Shown here piece after piece: positions 9,059 through 18,110 of a stretch of DNA of 64,000 nt. A program made the translations under genes and the position numbers. Where the stretch lies: positions 87,795 through 151,794 of the forward strand of contig JAXGQR010000008.1 in the NCBI GenBank assembly GCA_040766325.1. Direction: 5' to 3'. Numbering within the stretch: the first letter of the stretch is position 1; every line of letters begins with the position of its first letter. The notes beneath the pieces were generated by a model. The model was not told the DNA's origin, did no database searches, and saw nothing but the letters and a program-made list of their open reading frames with translations. Origin of the DNA: Dehalobacterium sp040766325. GTDB taxonomy: Bacteria > Bacillota > Dehalobacteriia > Dehalobacteriales > Dehalobacteriaceae.

Positions 9059-10183
9059 ATGCTAAATGCCCTAGGCATCATTAATGTGATTGAGAATGAA
9101 CAAATTTTGGGTGCATTGTCGGAAAACAGGCCGTATGCAGCAGTACCCATTGATGGCCGTTATCGTATTATTGATTATCCATTGTCAAATATGGTTAATG
9201 CCGGAATTAAGAGCGTGGGAATTTTTACCCATTATAAGATGGGATCTCTTATTGCGCATCTAAAGAATGGACGGGAATGGAATCTGGATACAAAAAGGAG
9301 AGGACTATTTTTTCTTTCCCCGGATTTCTCCAAGTATATTTTCAGCCCCAATAAGTGGGATATAAGTCATTTTACCAGCCGCCTGGGTTATATTCAGTCT
9401 AGTACGCGTAAATATGCTTTGATTTCCGGTTGTAATATGATCTGCAATATTGATTTTCAAAAGGTGCGTGATTTTCACGAAGAACGGGGGGCGGATATTA
9501 CCATTGTTTGCAAGGAGATAGCTCCTGAAGAAAAAGAAAAATTTGATCCTTGTTTACTATTGGATATTACTGAAGATCGTCGTGTACATCAGATAAAAAA
9601 CGTTAACGGGCCGGCATCCGGCCATGAACATATTTGTCTGGAAATGTTTCTTTTATCCCGCAAATTACTTTTGGATATAATAGAAGAATGTACCAAACAA
9701 AATAAGTGGGATCTGATTCAAGATGGCATGATCAGGAACTCCAGAAACTTAAAGGTAGTTGCCTATCCTTTTTCCGGGTATTTGGCAAAAATTAATTCTA
9801 TTTCCAATTATTTCGATCATCATATGGATCTGCTGAATCTCCGGGTTTGGCAAGAATTATTTTACCAATCAGGCCCAATTATTACCAAGACAAAAGACAG
9901 CGCTCCTACTAAGTACACGGGAAAAGCTTCTGTGCATAATTCACTGGTATCAAATGATTGTATTATTGCCGGTGAAATTGAAAATAGTGTTATCTTTCGA
10001 GGTGCCAAAGCGGAGCAAGGATCTGTCATTAAAAACTCTCTCGTTTTGCAAAAATGTATTATTGAAGAAGGTGCTCAGCTGGAGTATGCTATTTTAGATA
10101 AAGGGGTTCACATTTCTAAAGGAAAAATAATTAAAGGAACCAAAGAGCATCCTGCAGTCATTAAGAAAAATGATCGAATCTAA
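9059..10183 (+). CDS. glgD: Glucose-1-phosphate adenylyltransferase regulatory subunit
   Basis: 374 residues, homologous over its length to GlgC, but the N-terminal catalytic signature GGxGTRL is replaced (GIINVIENEQILGALSENR). This is the hallmark of Firmicute GlgD, which pairs with GlgC and modulates its activity. RPYAAVPIDGRYRIIDYPLSN, KYALISGCNMICNID and the C-terminal beta-helix (NSLVSNDCIIAGEIENSVIF) are as expected. AAGGGGG precedes the ATG. Forms an operon with glgC; no glgA, glgB or glgP is nearby, so the rest of the pathway is elsewhere. Confidence 0.95.
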   Translation: MLNALGIINVIENEQILGALSENRPYAAVPIDGRYRIIDYPLSNMVNAGIKSVGIFTHYKMGSLIAHLKNGREWNLDTKRRGLFFLSPDFSKYIFSPNKWDISHFTSRLGYIQSSTRKYALISGCNMICNIDFQKVRDFHEERGADITIVCKEIAPEEKEKFDPCLLLDITEDRRVHQIKNVNGPASGHEHICLEMFLLSRKLLLDIIEECTKQNKWDLIQDGMIRNSRNLKVVAYPFSGYLAKINSISNYFDHHMDLLNLRVWQELFYQSGPIITKTKDSAPTKYTGKASVHNSLVSNDCIIAGEIENSVIFRGAKAEQGSVIKNSLVLQKCIIEEGAQLEYAILDKGVHISKGKIIKGTKEHPAVIKKNDRI

Positions 10184-10487
10184 CTTCGGTAGGCAGAATC
10201 ATTTTCTCTGGCACCCGTTTTTTGATAATACCAAGGAATAATTTGCTCTTCCCTTAATATTGAATAAAAAACAACGATCAACTGATCGTGGATGTCCACC
10301 GGTGGGGTTTTGCCGGCAAAAAAAGATATTTACTGGTTGTTCGGGGTTGTTTAATAATGGTGTCAGCCGATCTGGATCCTTTAGAGCAGGTCGGCTCAAA
10401 ATCTTTTAGAGGTGTTTCCTCCAGATAAGAAAAATGTTAAACTAATGCAAGAAGTACTGTACCCGGAAATTTTGAGGAGGGAAAAGT
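10184..10487. repeat. Intergenic region with a cluster of palindromes
   Basis: 304-bp gap between glgD and the ferredoxin-type gene, without a convincing gene. It holds closely spaced inverted repeats: ACGATCA/TGATCGT at 10274-10289, GTGGA/TCCAC at 10288-10299, CCACCGGTGG at 10296-10305, TGCCGGCA at 10311-10318, and a ten-base stem AGCCGATCTG/CAGGTCGGCT (one G-U pair) at 10365-10396. One of them may act as the glgD terminator, but none has a clean T run. The density suggests a structured leader or an element remnant. Confidence 0.5.
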
Positions 10488-11304
10488 TTGTGCGAATTTT
10501 GTCTTAAACACGGTGAAGGCAAAAAATGGTATGAAATTACAAAAAACTATGCTCAGGAAATGATGGAAGAGCAGGGGCGCAAGGCATATGTAGAAAATTT
10601 TGTGCGCGGCATCAGAACAAACGAAGGATATTTGGAAAAATTGCACGGGATTAAAGGGAAGTTACCGATGGCCTATCGTTTTATTCGTAAAATGGGTACC
10701 TGGTGGATGAAAAGGCAGCATTTTGGTCAGATTGTTCCTTTAGAGGATGCTGAAAAAATTGTGGATCTTGTGCCGTCTATTACCCGCATACCCTGTGTTT
10801 GTCGCAGCGTAACAACTGGAAAAAATGATGCCAGGTACTGTCTGCTCCTGGGTGTTAACCCGACACATATGAACCATGGCTGGACAGAATTAAATACTCA
10901 CTTGGAAATCCTTTCCCAAAAGACCGCTAAAGAATTGTTGCAAAGTTTTGATCAACAAGGTTTGGTGCATTCAATTTGGACTTTTTAAAACACCGTTTAT
11001 TGGCGCAATCTGCAATTGTGACCATGATTGTATCGCTTATAAGATGCAGGTTAGCTTAAATTTGATGGATATTATGTTCAGAGGGGAATATATGGCCCGG
11101 ATTGATCCCCTAAAGTGTGTGGGCTGCCGCCAATGTCTGAGGTTTTGTCAATTTGGAGCCATTGAGTATTCATCTTTAAATGGAAAATGTAAGATTAACC
11201 CTCTAAAATGTTATGGCTGTGGATTGTGTCGTGTCGCATGCAAAAAAGAAGGTATTTTCTTGCATGACCGTTCCGATGCTTCTAATTTAACCGTTGTTTT
11301 ATAA
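10488..11304 (+). pseudogene. 4Fe-4S ferredoxin-type protein, one frameshift
   Basis: Starts at TTG 10488 behind GAGGAGG (MCEFCLKHGEGKKWY) and runs in frame to TAA at 10986. An extra T in the run at 10983-10987 shifts the frame; removing it continues HSIWTF into KTPFIGAICNCDHDCIAY and on to 11304, giving about 271 residues. The C-terminal part has two ferredoxin clusters, CVGCRQCLRFCQFGAI and CYGCGLCRVACKKEGI, enough for two [4Fe-4S] centres. Earlier cysteines occur as CEFC, CVCR and CNCDHDC. Similar proteins occur in Desulfitobacterium-like bacteria, as putative cytoplasmic electron carriers of unknown partner. Ferredoxin call is firm; whether the gene is truly broken is open. Confidence 0.75.
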
Positions 11305-11359
11305 GCATAAGTTTGGGGGCGGTCGCCGCTATCTTTCAAATCAAGGGTGGTGTTCAATA

Positions 11360-12043
11360 TTGGTAATATTTCATAATGATTGGGATCAATTGTTGAAGGA
11401 TGAATTTCAGAAAGATTATTATTTAAAATTAAGACGGTTTCTGGCACAGGAATATAAAACAAAAACCATCTATCCTGATATGTATAAGATCTACGAAGCT
11501 TTGAAATTAACCTCATATCAGGATGTTAAAGTGGTATTACTGGGACAAGATCCTTATCATGGGGAAAATCAAGCCCATGGATTAGCATTTTCTGTACAAA
11601 AAGGAACAGAGATTCCTCCTTCATTGATTAATATTTTCCAGGAACTCAAGTCAGATTTGGGTTGTTTTATACCTAATAACGGCTATCTGGAACCTTGGGC
11701 AAAGCAGGGAGTGCTTCTTCTAAATACGAGTTGAACCGTTGCCGCCCACAAAGCTAATTCCCATAAAAATATTGGGTGGGAAATTCTGACGGATGCTATC
11801 ATTAAATTATTAAATCAAAAAGACGCACCGCTGGTATTTTTTTTATGGGGTAATAACGCTAAAAGCAAGGCTCAATATTTATCAAATCCGAAACACTTGG
11901 TTTTAAAATCCGCACATCCCAGTCCTCTCTCTGCTCATCGGGGTTTTTTTGGTAGTAAACCTTTTTCCCAGGCTAATAAATGGCTCCGAGAACATGGCCT
12001 TGCGGAGATAGATTGGCAAATCCCCGATCTTTTTCCGAACTGA
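11360..12043 (+). pseudogene. ung: Uracil-DNA glycosylase with an internal stop codon
   Basis: Removes uracil from DNA in base excision repair. From TTG 11360 (AAGGGTGG upstream) the frame is open except for TGA at 11732-11734 (codon 125), then continues in the same frame to TGA at 12041-12043, 227 codons, the usual Ung length. Motifs: catalytic VVLLGQDPYHG with the aspartate, AHGLAFSV, PPSLINIFQEL, LLLNTS before the stop, and HPSPLSAHRGFFGSKPFSQAN after it. The stop replaces the conserved leucine of the LLLNxxLTV block, so this is not a selenocysteine site; TTA to TGA is one base change. Either a nonsense mutation or a base error. Confidence 0.88.
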
Positions 12044-12228
12044 ACCCTAAAGGTGGTTTTCGAGGTTTATTGGGCTATGATAATGAGAAACAGATTGAGG
12101 AATTTGTTGAAATGCAAATTCCTTGACGTCTATTTGGCGAGAGGATGAATAAGATTAAGAAAAAATGTTATGATGAGCCGTCGTTGGACGAAAAAGCACG
12201 TCATAATATGACACTGGAGGAAAATGCC

Positions 12229-13143
12229 ATGAATGATCATCGGAAGATCATTGACTTTATCCAAGAAAACTTGAGGATGACAGAAATTCATGTCAATGAA
12301 GATATGAGAAAGCATACCACCATGAAAACGGGGGGCAAGGCGGATTTAATGGTGGTATCTAGGGATATGACTGAATTTGTAAGATTAATAAAATATATGA
12401 TCAAAGAGAAGATCCCCTATCGAATTTTAGGCCATGGGAGTAATATTCTTGTTAGCGAGAATGGGATTCGGGAAGTTGTTGTTCTGATGGAAAATAACTT
12501 AAAAAAGATTAGTATTGAAGGCGAAAAAGTTGAGGCAGAAGCGGGTGCTTTATTGGCTGATCTTGCCCAAGAGGCGGCTAGGAAGAGCCTTACCGGACTA
12601 GAGTTTGTTTATGGTATCCCTGGAACGGTAGGTGGTGCCGTGGTCATGAATGCCGGTGCTTACGGAGGAGAAATAAAAGATGTATTAGAAGAGGTGCAAG
12701 TATTAACAAATGAAGGAAAACTAATTGTGCGCAAAGCTAATGAACTGGAATTGGCTTATCGGTCTACTTTGATTCAAAAAAACGGTGACATTGTTTTAAA
12801 GGCCAAGTTTCGTTTACAATTGGGGGATCGTGAAAAAATTATTACAACCATGGAAGAACTTACGAAAAAAAGAGCGGATAAACAACCTCTGGAATTTCCT
12901 AGTGCGGGAAGTATTTTCAAAAGACCGGAGGGTCATTATACAGGAAAATTGATTCAGGATGCCAATTTACAAGGTTTTCAGATTGGCGGCGCCCAGGTTT
13001 CCATGAAACATGCAGGTTTTATTATCAATACCGGCCAAGCTACAACAGAGGATGTTTTAAAATTAATTGCTCATATTCAGCATGTGGTAAAAGAGCGTTT
13101 CCAGGTGGAGTTGGAAACGGAAGTTAAGGTCATGGGGGAGTAA
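12229..13143 (+). CDS. murB: UDP-N-acetylenolpyruvoylglucosamine reductase
   Basis: Reduces the enolpyruvyl group to give UDP-N-acetylmuramic acid, using FAD and NADPH, in peptidoglycan precursor synthesis. Motifs: HTTMKTGGKADLMV, RILGHGSNILVSENG, YGIPGTVGGAVVMNAGAYGGE, and GSIFKRPEGHYTGKLI with the catalytic serine; AQVSMKHAGFIIN follows. I chose ATG 12229 since GGAGG at 12216-12220 is well placed and the product is then 304 residues, the family norm. The frame upstream to 12145 is open, but the extension looks noncoding. Confidence 0.95.
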   Translation: MNDHRKIIDFIQENLRMTEIHVNEDMRKHTTMKTGGKADLMVVSRDMTEFVRLIKYMIKEKIPYRILGHGSNILVSENGIREVVVLMENNLKKISIEGEKVEAEAGALLADLAQEAARKSLTGLEFVYGIPGTVGGAVVMNAGAYGGEIKDVLEEVQVLTNEGKLIVRKANELELAYRSTLIQKNGDIVLKAKFRLQLGDREKIITTMEELTKKRADKQPLEFPSAGSIFKRPEGHYTGKLIQDANLQGFQIGGAQVSMKHAGFIINTGQATTEDVLKLIAHIQHVVKERFQVELETEVKVMGE

Positions 13144-13167
13144 AATTTAATTTGAGGCGGTGTCTAT

Positions 13168-13597
13168 ATGCTTAATCAAACCCTAAAAAAACAACATCAA
13201 GAGATCAGGCAGGTCATTAAAGAATTAAAGGAAGATATTTATGATTTGGAAAGTTTGACTTCTGGAAATATCCTTTTGGTTGCCTTAAAATCGGCACCTT
13301 GAATGGAATTATGCAAATGCATCTGAGATATGAGGATGATTTTTGTATCCGACTCTGGTGCAGCATCAAGAAAGCGCTGCGATTAGAGAAATTGCCCAAA
13401 GGTTTGTTACAGAAATGGGGATCTTGCGGTTATATTTCAAGAGTATCAGAAAAATATATTCGTAATCCCGAGATTATTAGCAAAGATAAAAACAGTTTAT
13501 TCGAGAGACGGAGGAAATATTAATCGCCATTTCAAAACGTATAGACAGTGAAGAAGAGGAACTTTTTAAGTTGTGTGAAAAAGAGAAAAACATTTAA
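13168..13597 (+). pseudogene. Hemerythrin-like (HHE) domain protein, several frameshifts
   Basis: A ribosome binding site (GAGGCGG) and ATG 13168 start MLNQTLKKQHQEIRQVIKEL. The frame then breaks four times, each repaired by adding one base, three of them clearly in a homopolymer: A run near 13287, T run near 13343, G run near 13416, T run near 13522. The repaired product is about 143 residues, ends EEEELFKLCEKEKNI at 13597, and keeps the helical HHE pattern: HQEIRQ, then MQMHLRYEDDFLYPTL with the His/Glu ligands, then EYQ. Hemerythrin-like domains bind a di-iron site and sense or carry oxygen or NO. Family assignment is moderate, as it rests on reconstruction. Confidence 0.6.
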
Positions 13598-13621
13598 TAT
13601 TTTAGGAATGAGGAAGTTAAA

Positions 13622-14299
13622 ATGAAAGCAGTTGTTTTATTATCCGGTGGATTGGATTCTACCGTTTGTATGAGTATCGCCAGTAAACTGGGGATGGAAA
13701 TTATACCCATAAGCTTTGCTTATGGACAAAGACATAGCCGGGAATTATCATGCGCCAAAGAAGTTGCTGCTTTTTACCGGGTCAAGCGACATGTCGTGAT
13801 TGAAACCAACATGAGAGCGATTGGCGGCAGTGCCTTAACGGCAGATATTCAGGTTCCAAAAGGTCAAGAAGAACGAGAAGATATTCCGGTAACTTATGTA
13901 CCGGCCCGCAATCTAATCTTTCTCAGTTATGCCCTAGGCCTGGCGGAGGTAGAAAAAGCAGAAAAAATTTATATTGGCGTGAATGCGATGGATTATTCCG
14001 GCTATCCGGATTGTCGGGCAGAGTTTATTGAAAAATTTCAAGATATTGCGGATTATGCCACCAAAGCAGCTGTTGAAAACCTTCGTATTACCATTGAAAA
14101 TCCCCTTCAGTATTTGACTAAAGGAGAAATTGTTGCTTTAGGTAAGAAAAACGGAGCTCCGCTCCATTTAACTACCAGTTGTTATCAAGGTGGTTCTCAC
14201 GCTTGTGGTGTATGTGATAGCTGTGTATTAAGGTTAAAAGGTTTTCGCGAGGCCGGTTTGACCGATCCCATTCCTTATCAGGAGAATAGAGGAAGATGA
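13622..14299 (+). CDS. queC: 7-cyano-7-deazaguanine synthase
   Basis: 225 residues. ATP-dependent conversion of 7-carboxy-7-deazaguanine to preQ0 in queuosine biosynthesis. The PP-loop LLSGGLDSTV is at residues 6-15, followed by ISFAYGQRHSREL and VPARNLIFLS. The C-terminal zinc site has four cysteines in SCYQGGSHACGVCDSCVLR. No queD, queE or queF is next to it, so the pathway is split. ATG has AGGAAG upstream. Confidence 0.96.
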   Translation: MKAVVLLSGGLDSTVCMSIASKLGMEIIPISFAYGQRHSRELSCAKEVAAFYRVKRHVVIETNMRAIGGSALTADIQVPKGQEEREDIPVTYVPARNLIFLSYALGLAEVEKAEKIYIGVNAMDYSGYPDCRAEFIEKFQDIADYATKAAVENLRITIENPLQYLTKGEIVALGKKNGAPLHLTTSCYQGGSHACGVCDSCVLRLKGFREAGLTDPIPYQENRGR

Positions 14300-14426
14300 T
14301 GAGATTTTGTAGCGAAATCTTTCATTAAAAGGAGAATTATTTCCTGGTCTTGACAAGCTTTTTCGTCATATTCTTTTCCATGAATTTGATATGATTTAGG
14401 CATTGAAAGACAGGGAGGGTTCATTA

Positions 14427-14954
14427 ATGGATGAGGAAATAAAGGGAAAAATTACTGATGAGTTATGTTCTATGATCGCAAAAAAACCTAGTCTTCTAAA
14501 AATGTTTGAATTAATGGACAAGCTGTATTCTGATGTGGACAAACTAAAAATAGAATTTGCTCGACAACACGAGGCAGCTCAACCAAATCATCTTAGATTG
14601 TTGCAGGAATTAACGGAAACCATGCTGTTTAGCTTAGCTGAGATTGAGTCGAAGAATGCATTAGAATTAAAGATTTCGGAACAAAAGGCTATGATTCAAC
14701 AACAGGAAACCCAAATAAAGGAGATAGAGGAAGCTGCACAGCAGATCGCTGCAACCCAAAGTCAAGAAGCGGAGGCAGTGCGTGATGAAATTGCGGAAAA
14801 AGACGATCTGCTCAAAGAAATTAAACTCAGTTTGTCAGGGTTTCGCGATTTATCAAGAGCACAACGCTGGCGTTTAATGGTCAATGAAGACTCGATACTT
14901 TCTCACCTAAAAGGTGTGGAAGAAAAGATCGATTTATTAATAAAAACAAAGTAA
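14427..14954 (+). CDS. Hypothetical coiled-coil protein
   Basis: 175 residues from ATG 14427, selected because GGGAGGG at 14413-14419 is well spaced; an earlier TTG is possible. The middle part (about residues 70-140) is rich in E, K, Q and A with heptad-like spacing, so a coiled coil is likely. No signal peptide or membrane helix. I do not recognise the family. It stands alone between queC and the DUF1858 gene, with gaps on both sides. Confidence 0.6.
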   Translation: MDEEIKGKITDELCSMIAKKPSLLKMFELMDKLYSDVDKLKIEFARQHEAAQPNHLRLLQELTETMLFSLAEIESKNALELKISEQKAMIQQQETQIKEIEEAAQQIAATQSQEAEAVRDEIAEKDDLLKEIKLSLSGFRDLSRAQRWRLMVNEDSILSHLKGVEEKIDLLIKTK

Positions 14955-15039
14955 TCAACAAACGCGCCTTCTTTACAAATATGACAATTATAGATTATAC
15001 TAAAATTTAATGCGTTATATTTATTTTGGAGGTGGAAAA

Positions 15040-15273
15040 ATGGCTACTATTACGCAAGATATGAGTATTATGGATGTTGTAACTAAATGGCCCGACACAG
15101 CAGATGTCTTTATGAAGCACGGAATGGGATGCTTAGGATGCTCAGCTGCTCGGTTCGAAAACATTGAACAAGGGGCTATGGCTCACGGCATTGATGTCGA
15201 AGCTTTGATGGCAGATCTCAACAAAACGGTAACCAGTAAAGGTAATGGTTCATGTGGCTGCAGCTGTAGCTAA
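15040..15273 (+). CDS. DUF1858 domain protein with cysteine-rich tail
   Basis: 77 residues. The DUF1858 domain has the typical TQDMSIMDVVTKWPDTADVF start and the GMGCLGC cysteine pair, followed by ENIEQGAMAHGIDVE. DUF1858 proteins are small putative redox-disulfide proteins, often near hybrid-cluster proteins or other iron-sulfur enzymes. The tail GSCGCSCS adds three more cysteines. Start ATG 15040 is set by GGAGGTGG just upstream; the frame upstream to 15010 is unlikely. It ends at a strong terminator and appears monocistronic. Confidence 0.85.
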   Translation: MATITQDMSIMDVVTKWPDTADVFMKHGMGCLGCSAARFENIEQGAMAHGIDVEALMADLNKTVTSKGNGSCGCSCS

Positions 15274-15278
15274 AAAGA

Positions 15279-15308
15279 ATCCCGGAACACCGGGGTTTTT
15301 TTATTCTC
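15279..15308 (+). terminator. Intrinsic terminator after DUF1858 gene
   Basis: CCCGG, four-base loop AACA, CCGGG, then a run of seven T. It is six bases past the stop codon. Confidence 0.9.
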
Positions 15309-15383
15309 TAGGAATAAGATTCCCTTGCAACTCATATCATGAGGTGATGTTAAAAATAATGGATACAAAATTGAGGTGACAGT

Positions 15384-16079
15384 TTGGAAAACATTTTGCT
15401 GCATTTAACAGATGGTGTTAGATTATGGCAAACGATAACCGCCATTTTATCCATTACAATTATTGATTTAGTCTTAAGTGGTGATAATGCTGCTGTGATT
15501 GGGTTGGCCATTCGCGGTTTACCTCGTAAAATGCAAAAAAAAGCCGCAATTTTTGGAGCCGGCGGGGCCATTATCTTACGCATTGTTTTTACTGTTTTTG
15601 CCGTATATCTACTTTCAGTCAAATATTTAAGTGCTATTGGGGGCGTAATTTTAATTTATATTACGTATAAATTATTAAAAGTAGATACTACGGAAGAGGT
15701 TCACGTTCGGTCATCAAGTAAATTCCGCGGCGCGGTAGGGACCATTATTATCGCTGATTTATCAATGGCTTTTGATAATGTGATGGGTGTGGCAGGTGCT
15801 GCCCATGGTGAAGCCTGGTTGGTGATTTTTGGTCTTTTGCTTTCCATTCCCATTTTAGTCTTAGGCTCCACTTGGTTGGCGACGATGATGGGAAAACATC
15901 CGATCATTATTTATCTTGGTGCCACAGTACTGGCTCATACGGCTACTAATATGATCTTCCGTGATCAAGCATTACAATTAACCCAATGCACAGGAGAATT
16001 GTTGGGCTCCCTGATTCCTTGGCTTTGTGCCTTGCCAATTTTGGTCTATGGTTTTATCATCACAAGAAAAAGGTATTAA
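15384..16079 (+). CDS. TerC-family integral membrane protein
   Basis: 231 residues from TTG 15384 with GAGGTGA upstream. About seven membrane helices; the signature DLVLSGDNAAVIGLAIRGLP lies near residues 28-47, and a second conserved acidic block, IADLSMAFDNVMGVAG, near 120-137. TerC/Alx/YkoY-type proteins are linked to tellurite resistance or manganese export; several relatives are under a manganese-responsive yybP-ykoY riboswitch, which I did not see in the short upstream region. Manganese export is inference. Convergent with the LysM-GH18 gene, one base apart. Confidence 0.88.
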   Translation: MENILLHLTDGVRLWQTITAILSITIIDLVLSGDNAAVIGLAIRGLPRKMQKKAAIFGAGGAIILRIVFTVFAVYLLSVKYLSAIGGVILIYITYKLLKVDTTEEVHVRSSSKFRGAVGTIIIADLSMAFDNVMGVAGAAHGEAWLVIFGLLLSIPILVLGSTWLATMMGKHPIIIYLGATVLAHTATNMIFRDQALQLTQCTGELLGSLIPWLCALPILVYGFIITRKRY

Positions 16080-16080
16080 A

Positions 16081-17238
16081 TCAAACCTCCCATAATTTTG
16101 TCACCTGAAAATTATCTTGCAAGAGTAACCAATTTTGAGGAAAGGAATTGCTTAATTCCCAATAACTCACACCACGTAAATTCAACTCTTTAACCAGATT
16201 GAATTTTGCCTGCACGCTACGAGCATCTTCAAACCAAACCACATGACTTCTTTGCTGATTGTCAGAATAATAAAAATATGGGGCTTGAGCTATAGGGTCA
16301 TAATTAATTGGGGCATAATTAAAAAGAGCCAATTCTATCGCCGCTTGGGGACTGATGGCTCGTGCCCACGGCCCTCCCGAAACGTAAGGTAGAGTCCAGT
16401 CATACCCATATAAAGGCATACCCATGAGAATTCTTTCCGAGGGCATTTCCGTTAAAGCATAATTGAGCACTGCTCTTACCTGATTTAATGGAGATACGGC
16501 CATAGGCGGTCCGCCGGACCAACCCCATTCATAGGTCATCAGCACAACAAAATCCAAAATTTCTCCATGAGCACGATAATCGTGGGCTTCATAAAGAAGC
16601 CCCGGTTGATCAGCACTGGTCTTGGGTGCCAAGGCGCTGGAGGTCAGATATCCTTTAGGTCTTAATTGATCGGTAATTCGGGTCAGAAAGATATTATAGA
16701 GCTCTCTGTCTGCGGGGTAGACGTATTCGAAATCGATATTAATCCCGTAATAATTCTTTTCGTTCATTACGGTCAGAATATTTTCAATTAATTGATTTTG
16801 GACATCAGGACGGGATAAAATAGCATGAGCTAAGTCTGAGTTGAACCCGCCTTCAAAAAAATTAGTGATGACCATGAGGGGAACAGCACCTACCGTTTTA
16901 GCGGCCTCCAAAACAGTGGAATCATTTAAGGGTACCAGACGGCCATCTTCTTCAACCTGATAACTGAAAGGGCTTAAGTAAGTAAGGTCAGCACCGATAT
17001 TAAATACTGTATTTGGCTCCATCCTGGCTAAATAACCATTTACTTCGATATTCTCATGGGTTATTGTGGGCACGAATGAATTAGTATCTTGGTTTGTTGG
17101 GATTAACAGAGCCAAGCCCGGTACTAATTTATTGGGATCAGGAAGCTCATTAATTTTCGCGATTTCCAGATAGTTCACTTGATAGATACGAGATATAGTC
17201 CATAGAGTCTCCCCGTTCTGTACCACATGTATGATCAT
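16081..17238 (-). CDS. LysM-GH18 glycosidase, spore cortex-lytic type (YaaH/SleL-like)
   Basis: 385 residues. Residues 1-46 are one LysM peptidoglycan-binding domain (VVQNGETLWTISRIYQVNYLEIAKIN). The rest is a GH18 catalytic domain with the active-site region YYGINIDFEYV near residues 161-171, including the catalytic glutamate, then LMTYEWGWSGGPP and a GMPLYGYDW block. This layout is that of YaaH/SleL-type N-acetylglucosaminidases that cut spore cortex peptidoglycan during germination. Family members often have two LysM domains; only one is present. No signal peptide is seen, as usual for proteins made in the mother cell. Confidence 0.88.
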   Translation of the reverse strand: MIIHVVQNGETLWTISRIYQVNYLEIAKINELPDPNKLVPGLALLIPTNQDTNSFVPTITHENIEVNGYLARMEPNTVFNIGADLTYLSPFSYQVEEDGRLVPLNDSTVLEAAKTVGAVPLMVITNFFEGGFNSDLAHAILSRPDVQNQLIENILTVMNEKNYYGINIDFEYVYPADRELYNIFLTRITDQLRPKGYLTSSALAPKTSADQPGLLYEAHDYRAHGEILDFVVLMTYEWGWSGGPPMAVSPLNQVRAVLNYALTEMPSERILMGMPLYGYDWTLPYVSGGPWARAISPQAAIELALFNYAPINYDPIAQAPYFYYSDNQQRSHVVWFEDARSVQAKFNLVKELNLRGVSYWELSNSFPQNWLLLQDNFQVTKLWEV

Positions 17239-17434
17239 ATTTTTTCCCTCCTGAGGGTTAAGAAATATCTTACCTTATTAGGTTATTCAAAATAAAAGTT
17301 TTGGTGTTAAATATAAGATGTTCTTTGAACCTAAAAAATTTCGTTTAATCTATTAAATTATTTCTAAGTAAGACACACAACGACCTTTGTCAAACATAAG
17401 ATAAGATGACAGGCATGACAAAGGAGGGATGTGC

Positions 17435-17650
17435 ATGAAATCGATGCCCAAAGTAAAATCTCTGGCAGATTTGAAGTCTTTGATTAATGATTACCAAGGT
17501 GCTTTGTCGGAGGGTAATGTGCGTATTATCAATGAAATCATTCGTGAGATAGAAAAATCAGGCGGAGTAAACAATGATAATCGTGCCAGGTTAAAGACCC
17601 TTATGAAGCATTTAGCTCAGAAAAACAATGTTAATATTCCCAAAAAATAA
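17435..17650 (+). CDS. Small conserved-looking hypothetical protein
   Basis: 71 residues from ATG 17435, with AAGGAGGG at 17421-17428. Soluble, mostly helical, ends in lysines (NVNIPKK). No motif that I recognise. The strong ribosome binding site and its own downstream hairpin support a real gene. Confidence 0.65.
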   Translation: MKSMPKVKSLADLKSLINDYQGALSEGNVRIINEIIREIEKSGGVNNDNRARLKTLMKHLAQKNNVNIPKK

Positions 17651-17651
17651 T

Positions 17652-17682
17652 TAAGAAAGCCTGAGGGCTTTCTTAATCTTTT
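17652..17682. terminator. Bidirectional intrinsic terminator
   Basis: TTAAGAAAGCC, loop TGAG, GGCTTTCTTAA, then a T-rich tail. Sits between convergent genes and overlaps the stop codon of the leftward one at 17673. Confidence 0.88.
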
Positions 17683-18110
17683 TGGCCATCATGAGTTTCT
17701 ACATGAATGGGGTCTACTTTCTTTTCAGATCTTGAATTTGCCATGTTTTCTCTCATATGAGGAGAAATCATGTGTACTAGATGGTCGAGAGAATCTTTGT
17801 CTTTAAGCACTTGCATCAGATTAAAGTTCTGACCTCTTCCCCCTCCTTGTTTGGGGTTGATAAATACATCAGCTAGCTGAAATAGTTCTGATATTTGATT
17901 AAACTTATCCATATATCCTGCAATGGTTTTTAACTGACCGGATAGATTTTTTAGATCTACATTGGTAATGAGAGAAGATAAAGAATTGATGTGTCCACTT
18001 CTTTGACTTTGACTGAGATTTCGGCGTTGGTTTTGCTCCTGTCCCTGACGTCTTCTGGTTGTCTCTTCCCGTTCTCTGTATCGACGTCTTCTTCTACGGT
18101 GGCGGCTCAT
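17673..18110 (-). CDS. Hypothetical protein with arginine-rich N-terminus
   Basis: 145 residues from ATG 18110; a GTG nine bases upstream is an alternative, but GGAAGGAAG fits the ATG. The first 35 residues are very basic (MSRHRRRRRRYRER then more R and Q), the middle is helical (LKTIAGYMDKFNQISELFQLADVF), and the C-terminus is acidic and polar. No membrane helix. Arginine-rich N-termini occur in DNA- or spore-associated proteins. The neighbouring genes look sporulation-linked, so a spore role is possible but unproven. Confidence 0.6.
   Translation of the reverse strand: MSRHRRRRRRYREREETTRRRQGQEQNQRRNLSQSQRSGHINSLSSLITNVDLKNLSGQLKTIAGYMDKFNQISELFQLADVFINPKQGGGRGQNFNLMQVLKDKDSLDHLVHMISPHMRENMANSRSEKKVDPIHVETHDGQKD

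Noticed and set aside
10199..10399. Leftward 66-codon frame in the glgD-ferredoxin gap
   Set aside because: No ribosome binding site or domain; it runs through the palindromes, which explain its odd composition.
11732..11734. Selenocysteine or tryptophan recoding of TGA in ung
   Set aside because: The position is a conserved leucine, no SECIS-like hairpin is evident just after it, and TGA ends many genes here.
12037..12126. Short open tail after ung (reads ELNPKGGFRGLLGYDNEK)
   Set aside because: No start codon or ribosome binding site and no known domain; too short to support a gene or fragment.
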